Assembly (NCBI GenBank): GCA_001304995.1
Contig: BBZU01000010.1
Coordinates: forward strand, 39,369-103,368
Direction: 5' to 3'
DNA length: 64,000 nucleotides
Origin: Clostridia bacterium UC5.1-1D10
GTDB lineage: Bacteria; Bacillota; Clostridia; Lachnospirales; Anaerotignaceae
Position 1 is the stretch's first letter, and the number at the start of each line of letters is the position of its first letter. Below are positions 16,375-25,643 of this stretch, in pieces. The notes beneath the pieces were generated by a model. That model worked only from the letters and a program-made list of their open reading frames with translations, did no database searches and was not told where the DNA came from. The position numbers were made by a program, and so were the translations under genes.

Positions 16375-17550
16375 TTAACACCATCCTGCCAGCATCCGCC
16401 GCAGCATGGTATCCATATTTGCCTTTGCCACATCTTCTCCAGCAGTCAGTTCCACACGACCCACTTCTTCTCCGTCACGAAGATACACCAATTCTCCAAC
16501 CTTTGTACCTGCTTCCACAGGTGCTGAAACCGCTGGCAAAAGTTCTGTTCTGGTTTCCCATTGGGCTTCCTTTCCCTTGGGCACCAATACGGATATTTCT
16601 TCCGCCACTACCGCTTCTACCGTATCCGTCATGCCTTTTTCCACAGGTACTTCTCCCATGACATAGCCTTTTTCCCGTCCTTTTTCTATGGCGTAATTGG
16701 CAAAACCATAGTCCAAAAGCTGCATCACTTCTCGAAACCGGACTTTATAATCCGGCGCAGCCATAACAACAGCAATGAGCCCCATGCCATCCCGTTCTGC
16801 TGTTCCTGACAAACAGTACAGCGCATTGCCTGTGGAGCCGGTTTTCAAACCCGTTGCACCATCATACCATTGAATCAGTTTATTGGTATTGGTCAAACCA
16901 AAGGTTTCTTCTCCTCGTCTTGTTTTATGTACGATGCTGTCCTGCCATGTGGTGGTATACTCTTTGATCTCCGGGAAATTCTCCATCAACTCCCGGCTCA
17001 TAAGGGCAATGTCGTAAGCACTGGAAACATGCCCTTCTGTATCCAAACCACAGGCATTGACAAAGTTCGTATCCTCCATACCCAATTCCTTTGCTCGTTC
17101 ATTCATTTTCTGCACAAAAGCTTCCTCACTGCCCGCCAGAAATTCCGCCATGGCAACAGCCGCATCATTGGCAGAAGCAATGGCAATGGATTTTGTCATG
17201 TCTGCCGCTGTCTGGGTTTCCCCTTCTTCCAGAAACACCTGAGAACCGCCCATAGATGCCGCATGTTCGCTGACCTGCACCGTATCCGTCCAGTCAAACT
17301 TCCCATCCCGTTCTCCTTCATAAATGAGCAGCAATGTCATAACTTTCGTGACACTGGCAGGTGGCAGGGCTTCATGACTGTTCTGTTCATACAAAATAGT
17401 GCCCGTATCTTCTTCCATCAGCAGAGCGCTTTTGGAAGTCAATCCAAGATCTGTCAGATTTTCATACTGCTTTTCTGCCGCCAATGCAGGCAAACAGCAG
17501 CCAACACAAAAAACCAACGTTAAGACTGCTGTCAAAACTCTATGCCTCAT
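16375..17550 (-). CDS. D-alanyl-D-alanine carboxypeptidase, DacF-like, copy 2
   Basis: This 391-aa secreted penicillin-binding protein has a signal peptide ending ALA, SVTK active-site motif (PPASVTKVMTLLL), SAN in IASANDAAVAMAEFLAGS, and KTG in GLKTGSTGNALYC, followed by a C-terminal beta domain. It removes the terminal D-Ala from peptidoglycan peptides. Start 17550 follows GGAGGAAAAATAC; a longer frame has no ribosome site. It resembles the copy at 11579 throughout but differs in motif details, so the duplication is not recent. Confidence 0.92.
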   Translation of the reverse strand: MRHRVLTAVLTLVFCVGCCLPALAAEKQYENLTDLGLTSKSALLMEEDTGTILYEQNSHEALPPASVTKVMTLLLIYEGERDGKFDWTDTVQVSEHAASMGGSQVFLEEGETQTAADMTKSIAIASANDAAVAMAEFLAGSEEAFVQKMNERAKELGMEDTNFVNACGLDTEGHVSSAYDIALMSRELMENFPEIKEYTTTWQDSIVHKTRRGEETFGLTNTNKLIQWYDGATGLKTGSTGNALYCLSGTAERDGMGLIAVVMAAPDYKVRFREVMQLLDYGFANYAIEKGREKGYVMGEVPVEKGMTDTVEAVVAEEISVLVPKGKEAQWETRTELLPAVSAPVEAGTKVGELVYLRDGEEVGRVELTAGEDVAKANMDTMLRRMLAGWC

Positions 17551-17614
17551 GTATTTTTCCTCCGTATTCGTCATTACTAAACTTTATGTCCGAATCCTTC
17601 GGGATATGTCTGTT

Positions 17615-18304
17615 TTACAATTCCACAGGCACAGGTGCATCCAGACAGAAGCCTGTTTCCCACACCTTACAGTCATAAGCCAGTACTTTTACCCCTGCCT
17701 GAGCCGCCTTTCGCAATGCTTCCGCAAACTTCGGGTCACGGGCTTCATGGGGACGGAAAACAGAAACACCTTTCATCTGCACCAGAAACAGCACCGCGCT
17801 TTCATAGCCTTTTTCCACTGCTTCCGCCAGTTCCAGCAAATGTTTTGCGCCTCTCTCTGTGGGAGCATCAGGAAACATGGCAACACCATCTTCCTCCAGC
17901 GTTACCCCTTTTACTTCCAGAAAGCCTTTCCGCTCGCCCGCTTCATAATACACATCAAAACGGGAACCGCCAAATTTCACTTCCCGTTTCACAAAGGTCA
18001 CTTCACCGATTTCCTGTATTTTTCCTTCTGCCAAAGCCTCCGCCGCTACGGCATTTGGTGCCTGTGAATCCATATTCACCAGCATATCGCCCTTGTAAAC
18101 AGCCACAAGGGAATGCTTTGTTTTCCGGTTTGCATTGCTGCTTTCCTCCAGAAATACCCTTGCCCCTTCCTGCAATAATTCCCGGCATCTTCCCGTATTT
18201 TTTACATGCACCAGTTCCCGTTCCCCGTCCAGTTCCACTTCCGCCAGAAAACGATTGGGGCGTTTGTAAAATACAGCTTCTCTGATTTGATTCTGATATT
18301 CCAT
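17615..18304 (-). CDS. sfsA: SfsA family protein (DNA/RNA nuclease SfsA)
   Basis: This 229-aa protein matches SfsA: an OB-like N terminus (RFLAEVELDGERELVHVKNTGRC), DVYYEAGERKGFLEVKGVTLEEDGVAMFPDAPTERG with the nuclease-like acidic residues, then AVLFLVQM. E. coli SfsA was first seen as a sugar-fermentation stimulator and has reported nuclease activity; the physiological role is unclear. It is probably monocistronic. Confidence 0.93.
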   Translation of the reverse strand: MEYQNQIREAVFYKRPNRFLAEVELDGERELVHVKNTGRCRELLQEGARVFLEESSNANRKTKHSLVAVYKGDMLVNMDSQAPNAVAAEALAEGKIQEIGEVTFVKREVKFGGSRFDVYYEAGERKGFLEVKGVTLEEDGVAMFPDAPTERGAKHLLELAEAVEKGYESAVLFLVQMKGVSVFRPHEARDPKFAEALRKAAQAGVKVLAYDCKVWETGFCLDAPVPVEL

Positions 18305-18358
18305 TTGGTTCCTCTTTTCTATGTAATGAGAGGTTTCCCTCTCAATGAAGTTTTCCGT

Positions 18359-18892
18359 TTAATAATTGGTCGCTTTCCGTTCAAAATATGCTTTGGGATG
18401 TTTGCAGACAGGACATGCTTCCGGCGGCACTTCTCCCACATGCACATGTCCGCAGTTGCGGCATACCCATACAGTTTTGGCATCATCCTTAAACACCTGG
18501 TCATTTTTGATTCTTTCCAGCAGCAGAGCATATCTTGCTTCATGCTCTTTTTCCACAGACGCCAGATTCTGGAAAAACATGGCGATTTCCGGATAACCTT
18601 CGTCTTTGGCAATGGTGCTCATATCCTGATAAATGGTTGTCCATTCCTCATGTTCCCCCGCAACACCTGCGATCAGATTGGCTTCTGTGGTGCCAATGCC
18701 GTTAAGGAAACGGAAAATCTGTTTGGCATGCTGCCGTTCATTGTCTGCTGTTTCCTTGAAAATGGCGCCGATCTGTTCATAACCTTCTTTCTTCGCCTGA
18801 CTGCTGTAAAAATCATATTTGTTGGCAGCCATGGATTCCCCCGCAAATGCGGCAAGCAGATTTTGTTCTGTTCTTGTACCACTCAAGTTCAT
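18359..18892 (-). CDS. rbr: Rubrerythrin
   Basis: This 177-aa protein has the rubrerythrin four-helix di-iron domain with ExxH motifs (ADNERQHAKQIF and SVEKEHEARY). A C-terminal rubredoxin-type Fe(Cys)4 domain follows (CRNCGHVHVGEVPPEACPVC). Rubrerythrins reduce hydrogen peroxide in the cytoplasm of anaerobes. Start 18892 (MNLSGTRTEQNLLAAFAGES) matches the family start. It points to oxygen defence in a strict anaerobe. Confidence 0.95.
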   Translation of the reverse strand: MNLSGTRTEQNLLAAFAGESMAANKYDFYSSQAKKEGYEQIGAIFKETADNERQHAKQIFRFLNGIGTTEANLIAGVAGEHEEWTTIYQDMSTIAKDEGYPEIAMFFQNLASVEKEHEARYALLLERIKNDQVFKDDAKTVWVCRNCGHVHVGEVPPEACPVCKHPKAYFERKATNY

Positions 18893-19004
18893 ACCGTAAA
18901 AACCCCTTTCTGTCAAGTCCTTCTTTCTCAGTTTGTCCCCATTTTTCCAAAACATACATTTCCTCACACTGTTTTGAAAAAAAGCTGTTTTCTTGCAAAA
19001 CCGT

Positions 19005-19014
19005 GTGGTATGAT
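19005..19014 (+). promoter_or_regulatory. Extended -10 promoter of the ECF S-component gene
   Basis: The sequence TG-G-TATGAT (-10 at 19009-19014) is an extended -10 element about 67 bp upstream of the start codon. No good -35 box is present at the right distance. Confidence 0.45.
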
Positions 19015-19080
19015 AAAAACCGATATTTAACATCAAGAAAATTTTTACACTTTTTGCAATACAAAATTCAGGAGGTTTTT

Positions 19081-19611
19081 ATGAATCGATCCACAAAACA
19101 ACTGACCGTCAGTGCCCTGCTTTTTGCGCTGGGCCTGGTACTTCCCTTTTTGACAGGACAAGTTCCACAGATTGGCAATATGCTGCTGCCCATGCACTTT
19201 CCTGTTTTTCTCTGCGCCTTTCTCTGTGGATGGCAGTATGCGCTGTTTTTAGGCTTTCTGCTGCCCATTTGCCGCAGTATGATCTTCGGCATGCCACACA
19301 TGTTCCCCGTTGCCATTGCCATGGCATTTGAGCTGGCAGCCTATGGACTTATTGCAGGACTCATCTACGGACATTCCAAACAAAAATCCACTGCTTCTCT
19401 TTACATCGCCCTGATTTCTGCCATGATTTTAGGCCGTGTGGTATGGGGCATTGTGGAAGTTCTGCTGCTGGGTATTGGTGAAAACGCCTTCACTTGGCAG
19501 ATGTTCCTTTCCGGTGCCTTACTGGAAGCCATTCCCGGCATCATACCGCAATTGATCCTGATTCCCGGCATTCTGGTGGCACTGCGCCGCAGCGGACATT
19601 TTCCGCTTTGA
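19081..19611 (+). CDS. ECF transporter S component, unknown substrate
   Basis: This 176-aa integral membrane protein has about six hydrophobic segments and no charged soluble domain. The pattern LTVSALLFALGLVLPF, then PMHFPVFLCAFLCG and AIAMAFELAAYGLIAGLIYG fits the substrate-binding S subunit of energy-coupling-factor transporters. S subunits bind vitamins or related solutes and use a shared EcfAAT module, which is not encoded here. Ribosome site AGGAGG precedes ATG 19081. No riboswitch is visible upstream, so the substrate stays open. Confidence 0.83.
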   Translation: MNRSTKQLTVSALLFALGLVLPFLTGQVPQIGNMLLPMHFPVFLCAFLCGWQYALFLGFLLPICRSMIFGMPHMFPVAIAMAFELAAYGLIAGLIYGHSKQKSTASLYIALISAMILGRVVWGIVEVLLLGIGENAFTWQMFLSGALLEAIPGIIPQLILIPGILVALRRSGHFPL

Positions 19612-19614
19612 TAT

Positions 19615-19650
19615 TAAAAAAGACTATGGTGGTTCCCATAGTCTTTTTTT
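19615..19650. terminator. Bidirectional terminator between ECF S gene and hydF
   Basis: AAAAAAGACTATGG pairs with CCATAGTCTTTTTTT around a short loop. T tracts on both strands end the converging ECF gene and the hyd operon. Confidence 0.93.
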
Positions 19651-19653
19651 ATA

Positions 19654-20850
19654 TTAAATCAATGTATACAGCTTCGGAAAAATTTCGATACTCCGTTTCA
19701 AAATTCCTGTCATATATGCAATGGCAATGCCGTAATTGGTAAAAGGAATCCCTGCATCAGCAGCACATTTCTGGCGATATGCCACTTCCCGTTCATTGAG
19801 CATACAGCCTCCGCAATGGATCACCAGGCGATATGGAGATAAATCCTCTGGAAAATCTTTGCCGGAAGTATGCACCAATTCTAATTCCTTACCTGTATGC
19901 TGCCGCAGCCAACGAGGAATCTTCACAGTGCCGATATCCTCACACTGTCTGTGATGGGTGCAGCCCTCGCAAATCAGGACTTTATCCCCATCCTGCAATG
20001 TTTCTATGGCTGCTACGCCCTGCACTGCACCTTCCAAAAATCCTTTATACCGCGCCATGAGAATGGAAAAAGAAGTCAATGGAATATCCAACGGCGTATC
20101 CTTGCTGACTTGAGCAAATGCCTGACTGTCCGTAATGACCATGGCAGGCTTTTTTCCCAGACTTTCCAATGTGGTTTTCAGTGTATTTTCCTTCGTCACC
20201 ACAGGAATGGCATCCGCTTCCAGCAAATCCCGAATGGTCTGCTGCTGGGGCAGGATGAGCCGTCCTTTTGGCGCAGAACTGTCGATGGGTGTCACCAGCA
20301 CCACCAAATCTTCTGCCTTTACCAAGTCTCTTACCAGCATCCGTTCCTTCTGGTTTTCTTTGCCCAATGCAGCAATGCGTTCTTTCAGTTCTTCAATGCC
20401 TGTTTTTTCCAGCGCACTGACTGCCACTTCGTTTTCTTTTGATAAAACGGGCATTTGCAGGTCGCTTTTGTTATAAGCAACAAGAAATGGAATCTGTTTT
20501 TCCTGAAATAAGCTCAGAAGTTCCTCATCTGCTTTCGTTTTCCCTGCCACACTGTCTACCACCAGAACAGCGCAGTCGATACGATTGAGAATCTGCTTTG
20601 TCCGCTTCACACGCTGCGCTCCCAGTCCTCCTTCATCATCAATACCAGGAGTATCAATGATTAGAACAGGGCCAAGGGGCAACAATTCCATGGCTTTTGT
20701 CACCGGGTCTGTGGTGGTACCTTTCACCGGGGAAACCACTGCCATTTCCTGATTGGTCACTGCGTTGACTAAGCTGGATTTGCCAGCGTTGCGGCAGCCA
20801 AAAAATCCAATTTGCACCCGTTCCGCGGATGGTGTATCCTGTAAACCCAT
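19654..20850 (-). CDS. hydF: [FeFe]-hydrogenase H-cluster maturation GTPase HydF
   Basis: This 398-aa GTPase scaffold carries the immature diiron subcluster to hydrogenase. The N-terminal G domain has GCRNAGKSS (17-25), DTPGIDD and NKSD. A middle dimerisation domain follows, and the C-terminal cluster domain has the family motif CxH-x45-HCxxC: Cys297/His299 in CEGCTHH and HCGGC at 345-349. It is the last gene of the regulator-hydE-hydG-hydF operon, 15 bp after hydG, starting after AGGAGG. Confidence 0.97.
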   Translation of the reverse strand: MGLQDTPSAERVQIGFFGCRNAGKSSLVNAVTNQEMAVVSPVKGTTTDPVTKAMELLPLGPVLIIDTPGIDDEGGLGAQRVKRTKQILNRIDCAVLVVDSVAGKTKADEELLSLFQEKQIPFLVAYNKSDLQMPVLSKENEVAVSALEKTGIEELKERIAALGKENQKERMLVRDLVKAEDLVVLVTPIDSSAPKGRLILPQQQTIRDLLEADAIPVVTKENTLKTTLESLGKKPAMVITDSQAFAQVSKDTPLDIPLTSFSILMARYKGFLEGAVQGVAAIETLQDGDKVLICEGCTHHRQCEDIGTVKIPRWLRQHTGKELELVHTSGKDFPEDLSPYRLVIHCGGCMLNEREVAYRQKCAADAGIPFTNYGIAIAYMTGILKRSIEIFPKLYTLI

Positions 20851-20865
20851 AAAAACCTCCTGCCT

Positions 20866-22283
20866 TTAGAATCGGAAATCCCGATTGCCTTTTTCGATTT
20901 CCTGCAAATGATGTACGGTAATTTCTCTGACTTTTTCTTTGGGAATATTCCCCAGTTCTTTCTGAATCAGCGCTTCCCCGATTTTCTTTGTATCCGGCGA
21001 AGCATAATCTTCCAGATATTCTTTCAGGGTCATGAGGGCGTTGGGATGACAACAGTTCTGAATCTGTCCACTCTTACACAGGCTCATGAAGCGGTCACCA
21101 GTACGCCCTTCCCGATAGCATGCTGTACAGAAGCTTGGAATATAGTCCAAATCCATGAGCCAATGTACCACTTCATCCAATGATCGTTTATCGCTCACAT
21201 CAAACTGTTCCGAATTTTCGTCTTCCGGTTCTTCTTCGCAGTAACCGCCTACGCTGGTACGGGAGCCGCCGCTGATCTGAGAAACGCCCAGATGCAGTGC
21301 ACGTTCCCGGACTTCCTTGCTTTCTCTGGTGGAAATGATCATACCTGTGTAAGGCACCGCAATGCGGATGCAGGCAATGATTTTTGCAAAAATTTCATCA
21401 TCAATGCCATTATCAAAAGCATTGGGATCGATGTCGTCAGCACGTTTCACACGAGGTACACTGATGGTATGAGGGCCTACACCGTGAACGGCTTCCAGAT
21501 GTTCCGCATGCATCAAAAGTCCCGCAAATTCATAAGCATACCGTTCCAGACCAAAAAGCACCCCCAGACCTACATCGTCAATACCGCCTTCCATGGCTCT
21601 GTCCGTGGCTTCAGTATGATAGGCATAGTTGTGTTTCGGGCCTGTGGGATGGAGCTGTTCATAGCTTTCTTTATGATAAGTTTCCTGGAACAGGATGTAT
21701 GTACCGATGCCAGCTTCTTTCAGCATCCGATATTCTTCTACTGTGGTTGCCGCAATGTTCACATTCACTCGGCGGATGGCACCATTTTTATGCTGAATGG
21801 AATAAATGGTCTTAATACATTCCAGAATATATTCAATGGGGTTATTCACCGGGTCTTCCCCAGCTTCCAGCGCCAGACGTTTATGCCCCATGTCCTGTAA
21901 AGCCATGACTTCTTTGACGATTTCTTCCTGTGTCAGTTTTTCCGAGCAATGTGTTTGTTTTTGGCATGATAAGGACAATACACACAGCCATTGACACAGT
22001 AATTGGACAGATACAAAGGCGCAAACATGACAATACGATTGCCGTAAAAATCTTTTTTCAGCTGTTCTGCCAAAGCATAGATCTGCTGAATCTTATCAGG
22101 CATTTCGCAAGCCAGCAGTACAGATGCCTCTCTGTGAGAAAGGCCTTTGCGCAGTTTTGCCTTTTCCAAAATTGCGTCGATGAGTTTTTCATTGCTCTTG
22201 TTTTCCTGAGCATAAGCCAAAGTGTCCAGGATTTCTTCGTGGGAGATAAATTCCTCCGCTTTCATTGATTTGGGATCATACAT
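20866..22283 (-). CDS. hydG: HydG radical SAM tyrosine lyase (frameshifted)
   Basis: HydG splits tyrosine to make the CO and CN ligands of the H cluster. The radical-SAM motif is CVNGCVYC and the C-terminal auxiliary cluster motif begins CTACYREGRTGDR and ends at QNCC. Both parts are intact, but frame is lost just after HAKNKHIARK where a five-base run (21937-21941) should be six; adding one base joins the halves into a normal 472-aa enzyme (KKLTQEEIVKEV). Confidence 0.95.
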
Positions 22284-22325
22284 ATTCTTTTCTTCCTTTC
22301 TTCTAGGTCAGATTTCTCTTTCCTG

Positions 22326-23386
22326 TCAGTGATTTTTTTCTTTCAACATGGGGCTGCCACCTCTGGTGACGGCAACGGTATAGCCAATGTCCTCTAACTG
22401 CTTTTTCAGCCATTCAATCTGCTCCGCTGCTTCTGTCCCCATGATGCGTTTATTGTCATAAAGGGTATACTTTTTCCGTGCCTCCATAGGAGAAAGGTTT
22501 GGCATGATAACATTTGCGCCACAGGCAATGCCCCATTCCTTTCCCGGCGGCAAAAGTGTCCGCAGTGCCGTTGTGGACGGCAGAAGCACCTTCGGCAAAA
22601 GCAGACGTATGACAGCAAGCAAAAACAACGTCAGCTCTCCCGAGCCGTTTTCATAATGGGCAAAAGGCGTATCTTTCTGGGAAAGAAATGGCCCAATGCC
22701 TACCATGTGAGGCTGAAACTCCTTCAAGAACCGAAGGTCTTTCACCAGATGTTCCAAAGTCTGATGGGGCGAGCCCACCATAAACCCACAGCCCACCTGA
22801 TAGCCAATTTCCTTCAAATCCTGCAAACACCGCATACGGTTTGCAAAGTCCATATCCGATGGATGGAGCATGGCATAATGGGACGCTGTTGCTGTTTCAT
22901 GGCGCAGCAGATACCGATTGGCACCGGCCGAAAATAGCTTTTCATAACTTTCCCGGCTGCGTTCCCCTACGGAAAGGGTAATGGCGCAGTCGGAATAATT
23001 TTTTCGGATAGCAGATACCAAATGACACAGACGGTCATCGTCATACCACATGTCCTCGCCACCTTGGAGCACAAATGGCGAAATCCCAAGGCATAACCCG
23101 CATGGCACGCCTCCAGAATTTCTTCTTCCGTCAGACGGTATCTCTCCGCCTTTTGGTTTCTTTTGCGAATACCGCAGTAATAGCAATCATTTTTGCAGAT
23201 GTTGGAAATTTCCAGCAATCCGCGGATATAGATTTCTTTGCCAAAAACCTCCTGACAAAGTTTTTGGGCTTGTTCCTGCACAAAAGGCGCCACTTCCTGA
23301 CGATGTTCCAGAAGATAGAGCAGCTCTTCTTCTGAAAGATCGTGTTCCGTGACCAGTTTTTCGGCTAAATTTGCCGCTAAACTCAT
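22326..23386 (-). CDS. hydE: HydE radical SAM maturase (frameshifted)
   Basis: HydE is the radical-SAM enzyme needed with HydG and HydF to build the azadithiolate-bridged diiron site. The cluster motif is CKNDCYYC, followed by RYRLTEEEILEACHAGYALGFR; the second part resumes at FVLQGGEDMWYDDDRLC. One base is missing near 23073-23080, not in a long homopolymer, and restoring it gives 353 aa. It overlaps the regulator stop by ATGA. Confidence 0.94.
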
Positions 23387-23649
23387 GCCTTCACGCCAGA
23401 ATATACAGTCTTAGACTGGATGCCGGGCAGGTTGCCGATTTTTCCGGACAAAGCGGAAATCTTATCCTGGGGGGCATCAATGGCAATGCTGATGATGTTC
23501 ACTTTTTTCTCACGATAGGGAATGCCCATTCTGCCGATGATGTATTCCCGGTATTCGTGCAGTGTTTCGTTGAGCACATCCACAGACGCTTCCTGTTCCA
23601 CAACGATGCCAATGACCGCAATTCTGCTTTCTTCATTTTTTGTTTCCAT
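23383..23649 (-). CDS. Iron-only hydrogenase system regulator, TM1266 type
   Basis: This 88-aa ACT-like protein (IAVIGIVVEQEASVDVLNETLHEY, IGRMGIPYREKKVNIISIAIDA, KIGNLPGIQSKTVYSG) matches the small regulator found next to hydrogenase maturation genes. It may sense a ligand through its ferredoxin-like fold; mechanism unproven. Start 23649 sits 9 nt after AGGAGG. The frame stays open upstream to ATG 23736 across the attenuator, but the extension is not family-like. First gene of the hyd operon. Confidence 0.9.
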   Translation of the reverse strand: METKNEESRIAVIGIVVEQEASVDVLNETLHEYREYIIGRMGIPYREKKVNIISIAIDAPQDKISALSGKIGNLPGIQSKTVYSGVKA

Positions 23650-23675
23650 ATTTCCATACCTCCTATTGGTTTGAT

Positions 23676-23747
23676 AAAAGAAAAACCGTACCACGAAAGG
23701 TACGGGAAAAAGGGCATAACTGCCCTGTGTTTCCATACTGTACCTTC
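23676..23747 (-). promoter_or_regulatory. Attenuator-like leader of the hyd operon
   Basis: On the minus strand three segments compete: A GGTAC (23740-23744), B CCGTACC (23699-23705) and C GGTACGG (23686-23692). B:C is a 7-bp hairpin followed by TTTTTCTTTT, an intrinsic terminator. A:B would block it and encloses a 6-bp hairpin AGGGCA/TGCCCT (23711-23726). Further upstream GAACC-CATG-GGTTC folds too. The roughly 165-nt leader therefore looks like a transcription attenuator or riboswitch; ligand unknown. Confidence 0.6.
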
Positions 23748-23820
23748 CGCCGCAAATTTCTTTTTGGTGTCAGGAACCCATGGGTTCGATATGTCATGAA
23801 AAATCATATACTGCACATTG

Positions 23821-23849
23821 ATTCTACCATAACCACCCCTGCAATACAA
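23821..23849 (-). promoter_or_regulatory. Promoter of the hyd operon
   Basis: Minus-strand TTGTAT (23844-23849), 17-bp spacer and TAGAAT (23821-23826), preceded by TGG (extended -10). Transcription would start near 23814, giving a leader of about 165 nt. Confidence 0.7.
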
Positions 23850-23883
23850 TGATTTTATCATTCCCAATAAAACATGCGGACAT

Positions 23884-23920
23884 ACAAAAAAGACCAGACA
23901 ATATCATCTGGTCTTTTTAT
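23884..23920 (-). terminator. Terminator of the MoxR-VWA operon
   Basis: A 12-bp stem AAAAAGACCAGA/TCTGGTCTTTTT (23907-23918 with 23887-23898) with its own T tail, 5 bp past the VWA gene stop. Confidence 0.9.
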
Positions 23921-23924
23921 ACTT

Positions 23925-25643
23925 TTACATTTCTCTGATTCGTTCCTGTATGAGCCGCCCTACCGTGTCAGCAAACCAGCTGACAGAAGGGATTCTTGCC
24001 AATTCTCTGCCATAAATCTTATGGGCTGCCGGTAAATCCCGGTCATTTCCTGTAAAGACGGAAATAACCCAGATACCTTTTCTCCTGAGACGACTCACTT
24101 CTTCCGCCACATCCTGCACCCCAGCTTCTCCGCCGTAATCTTTGGGCAGATGGAGTCCTTCTTTCGACGGCATGGGCTGATCGTCGTTGGGGTGGGCATC
24201 AGAAAGGATGATGAGCATTTTGTGCTCGCTTCTCTCCTGTTCCATGAGGTAATCCGCTGCCCGCAATGCCAAACCATCTCGATTCCATCCAGCCGCCAGA
24301 AAATGCAGAATATCCTTATTTCTGAAAGTGTCATGGTAATCCCGCAATACCTGCATGACCGTACAGCCGCTGACACTGCTGAAAGCGCTTACCCGCACAG
24401 GAATGTTGCAGCGAGTTAAACTTTCCGCAATGATAAATCCCTGTGTTGCCACTTTCGCCTGCTGTTCTCGCTGGGAAGCAGAACCATCCAGCAAAATATC
24501 CACCGTCAGGGTATCCAGCTGGCTATCCGATGTTTTTTCAAATATCCGCTCATCATGGAGATACACATTCCGCCATACCTTCCCTGCCAGCAGATTCCCC
24601 GCACGGGTTCGATATACAGTGGGTTCCAGCTGCAATAATATGGCATTGCGTATGCGTTCTGTCAGTTTATTAACTGCCAGCATGGTCTGGCTTTCATTTG
24701 CCTGAAAATAAGCTTCATTGGCTTCTCGCTGTTTTTCAGCAAATTCCCGCTGTTCTGCCGCTTCCCTGGTCAGTTCTCCTGTTTCTGTAAACTCACCTCG
24801 GGTGAAATGCAGCAGACATTCCCGATGGGCTTCCGTGCAGAGTTTCTTTTCTATTTCTGCCATTTCTGCCGTGGAAAACATGGATTTTCCAAAACAGCTT
24901 TCCACATAGGCACGCACCACCTTAGCACTAGGTCTGGAAAACGTCAGCCGCTGATACAGCTTTCTTGCTTTGCCCATGAGGGAATCTTTTTCCTCTGTGG
25001 TTTTGCCTTCCCAATCGATACGCCGCAATGCACTGCCTGCCCGTTTTCCCCAGCCCTTGGGCCAGAAAAACGGAGAATCACTGATATGGCCGCCCAGTTC
25101 TTCAAACTCTTTGAAATGTCCTTTGAAAAAATACTGGTTCAGTAGACGATCCATGCGATCTGTCACCTGTTCTGTGTTACAGTCTGCGGGAAATTCCAAT
25201 GCGTCCAGTATTTTTCGTTTTTCTTCATCCAAATCATCTGCCTGACCTAATATGCGCTGGCAATGAGCATGCTTCAAATCCCACAGCAAAGATTCCACCA
25301 CATGATCTTTGGGTCTTGCCAGAAATTTTTCCGCATAAGCCCGCCGCAACTCCGCCATAGCCGGGCGTTCATCCTTGGCTTTGCCAAAGACGCAGTTTTC
25401 CAGCCCCAGCCAAAGCAGTTCCACATACAGTTCTCCATCCTGTCTGCGCTGAAGGTAGGTAAACATCTTATCCAACGTTTCAAACTGAAAATAATGATAT
25501 ACGGCACCGATGACCGTATTGAAATAAAAATCTGCGTCGCCGTCCTCATCAAAGGCAACATACACCGGCTGCAAGGAATAGTCTTGTGCGGCGTTCCAAA
25601 TCTGATTGATGGCACGACGCTCCGCAATCTCTCTGTTTTTCAT
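23925..25643 (-). CDS. VWA domain protein, MoxR partner
   Basis: This 572-aa protein has a long helical N-terminal region (about 1-380) and a C-terminal von Willebrand A domain. The metal-ion-dependent adhesion site is DGSAS (near residue 390), with a downstream threonine/aspartate strand in LIILSDAHPNDD. The layout is like CobT/NorD-type VWA partners of MoxR AAA ATPases, which act as chaperones inserting metals or remodelling enzymes. Its stop-start overlap with the MoxR gene supports a complex. The client is unknown. Confidence 0.88.
   Translation of the reverse strand: MKNREIAERRAINQIWNAAQDYSLQPVYVAFDEDGDADFYFNTVIGAVYHYFQFETLDKMFTYLQRRQDGELYVELLWLGLENCVFGKAKDERPAMAELRRAYAEKFLARPKDHVVESLLWDLKHAHCQRILGQADDLDEEKRKILDALEFPADCNTEQVTDRMDRLLNQYFFKGHFKEFEELGGHISDSPFFWPKGWGKRAGSALRRIDWEGKTTEEKDSLMGKARKLYQRLTFSRPSAKVVRAYVESCFGKSMFSTAEMAEIEKKLCTEAHRECLLHFTRGEFTETGELTREAAEQREFAEKQREANEAYFQANESQTMLAVNKLTERIRNAILLQLEPTVYRTRAGNLLAGKVWRNVYLHDERIFEKTSDSQLDTLTVDILLDGSASQREQQAKVATQGFIIAESLTRCNIPVRVSAFSSVSGCTVMQVLRDYHDTFRNKDILHFLAAGWNRDGLALRAADYLMEQERSEHKMLIILSDAHPNDDQPMPSKEGLHLPKDYGGEAGVQDVAEEVSRLRRKGIWVISVFTGNDRDLPAAHKIYGRELARIPSVSWFADTVGRLIQERIREM

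Noticed and set aside
18893..18925. TTGACA-17-TATGAA match just upstream of rubrerythrin
   Set aside because: The -10 box would overlap the start codon, so the transcript would begin inside the gene; the rubrerythrin start is well supported, so the match is chance.
20866..23386. hydE and hydG as split, separately encoded subunits or programmed frameshifts
   Set aside because: Each is rejoined by one base to a family-typical single protein, and the same kind of indel recurs in unrelated genes across the window.
23686..23736. Phe-rich leader peptide controlling a classical amino-acid attenuator
   Set aside because: The Phe codons come from the T tract of the terminator and the downstream genes have no link to phenylalanine synthesis.
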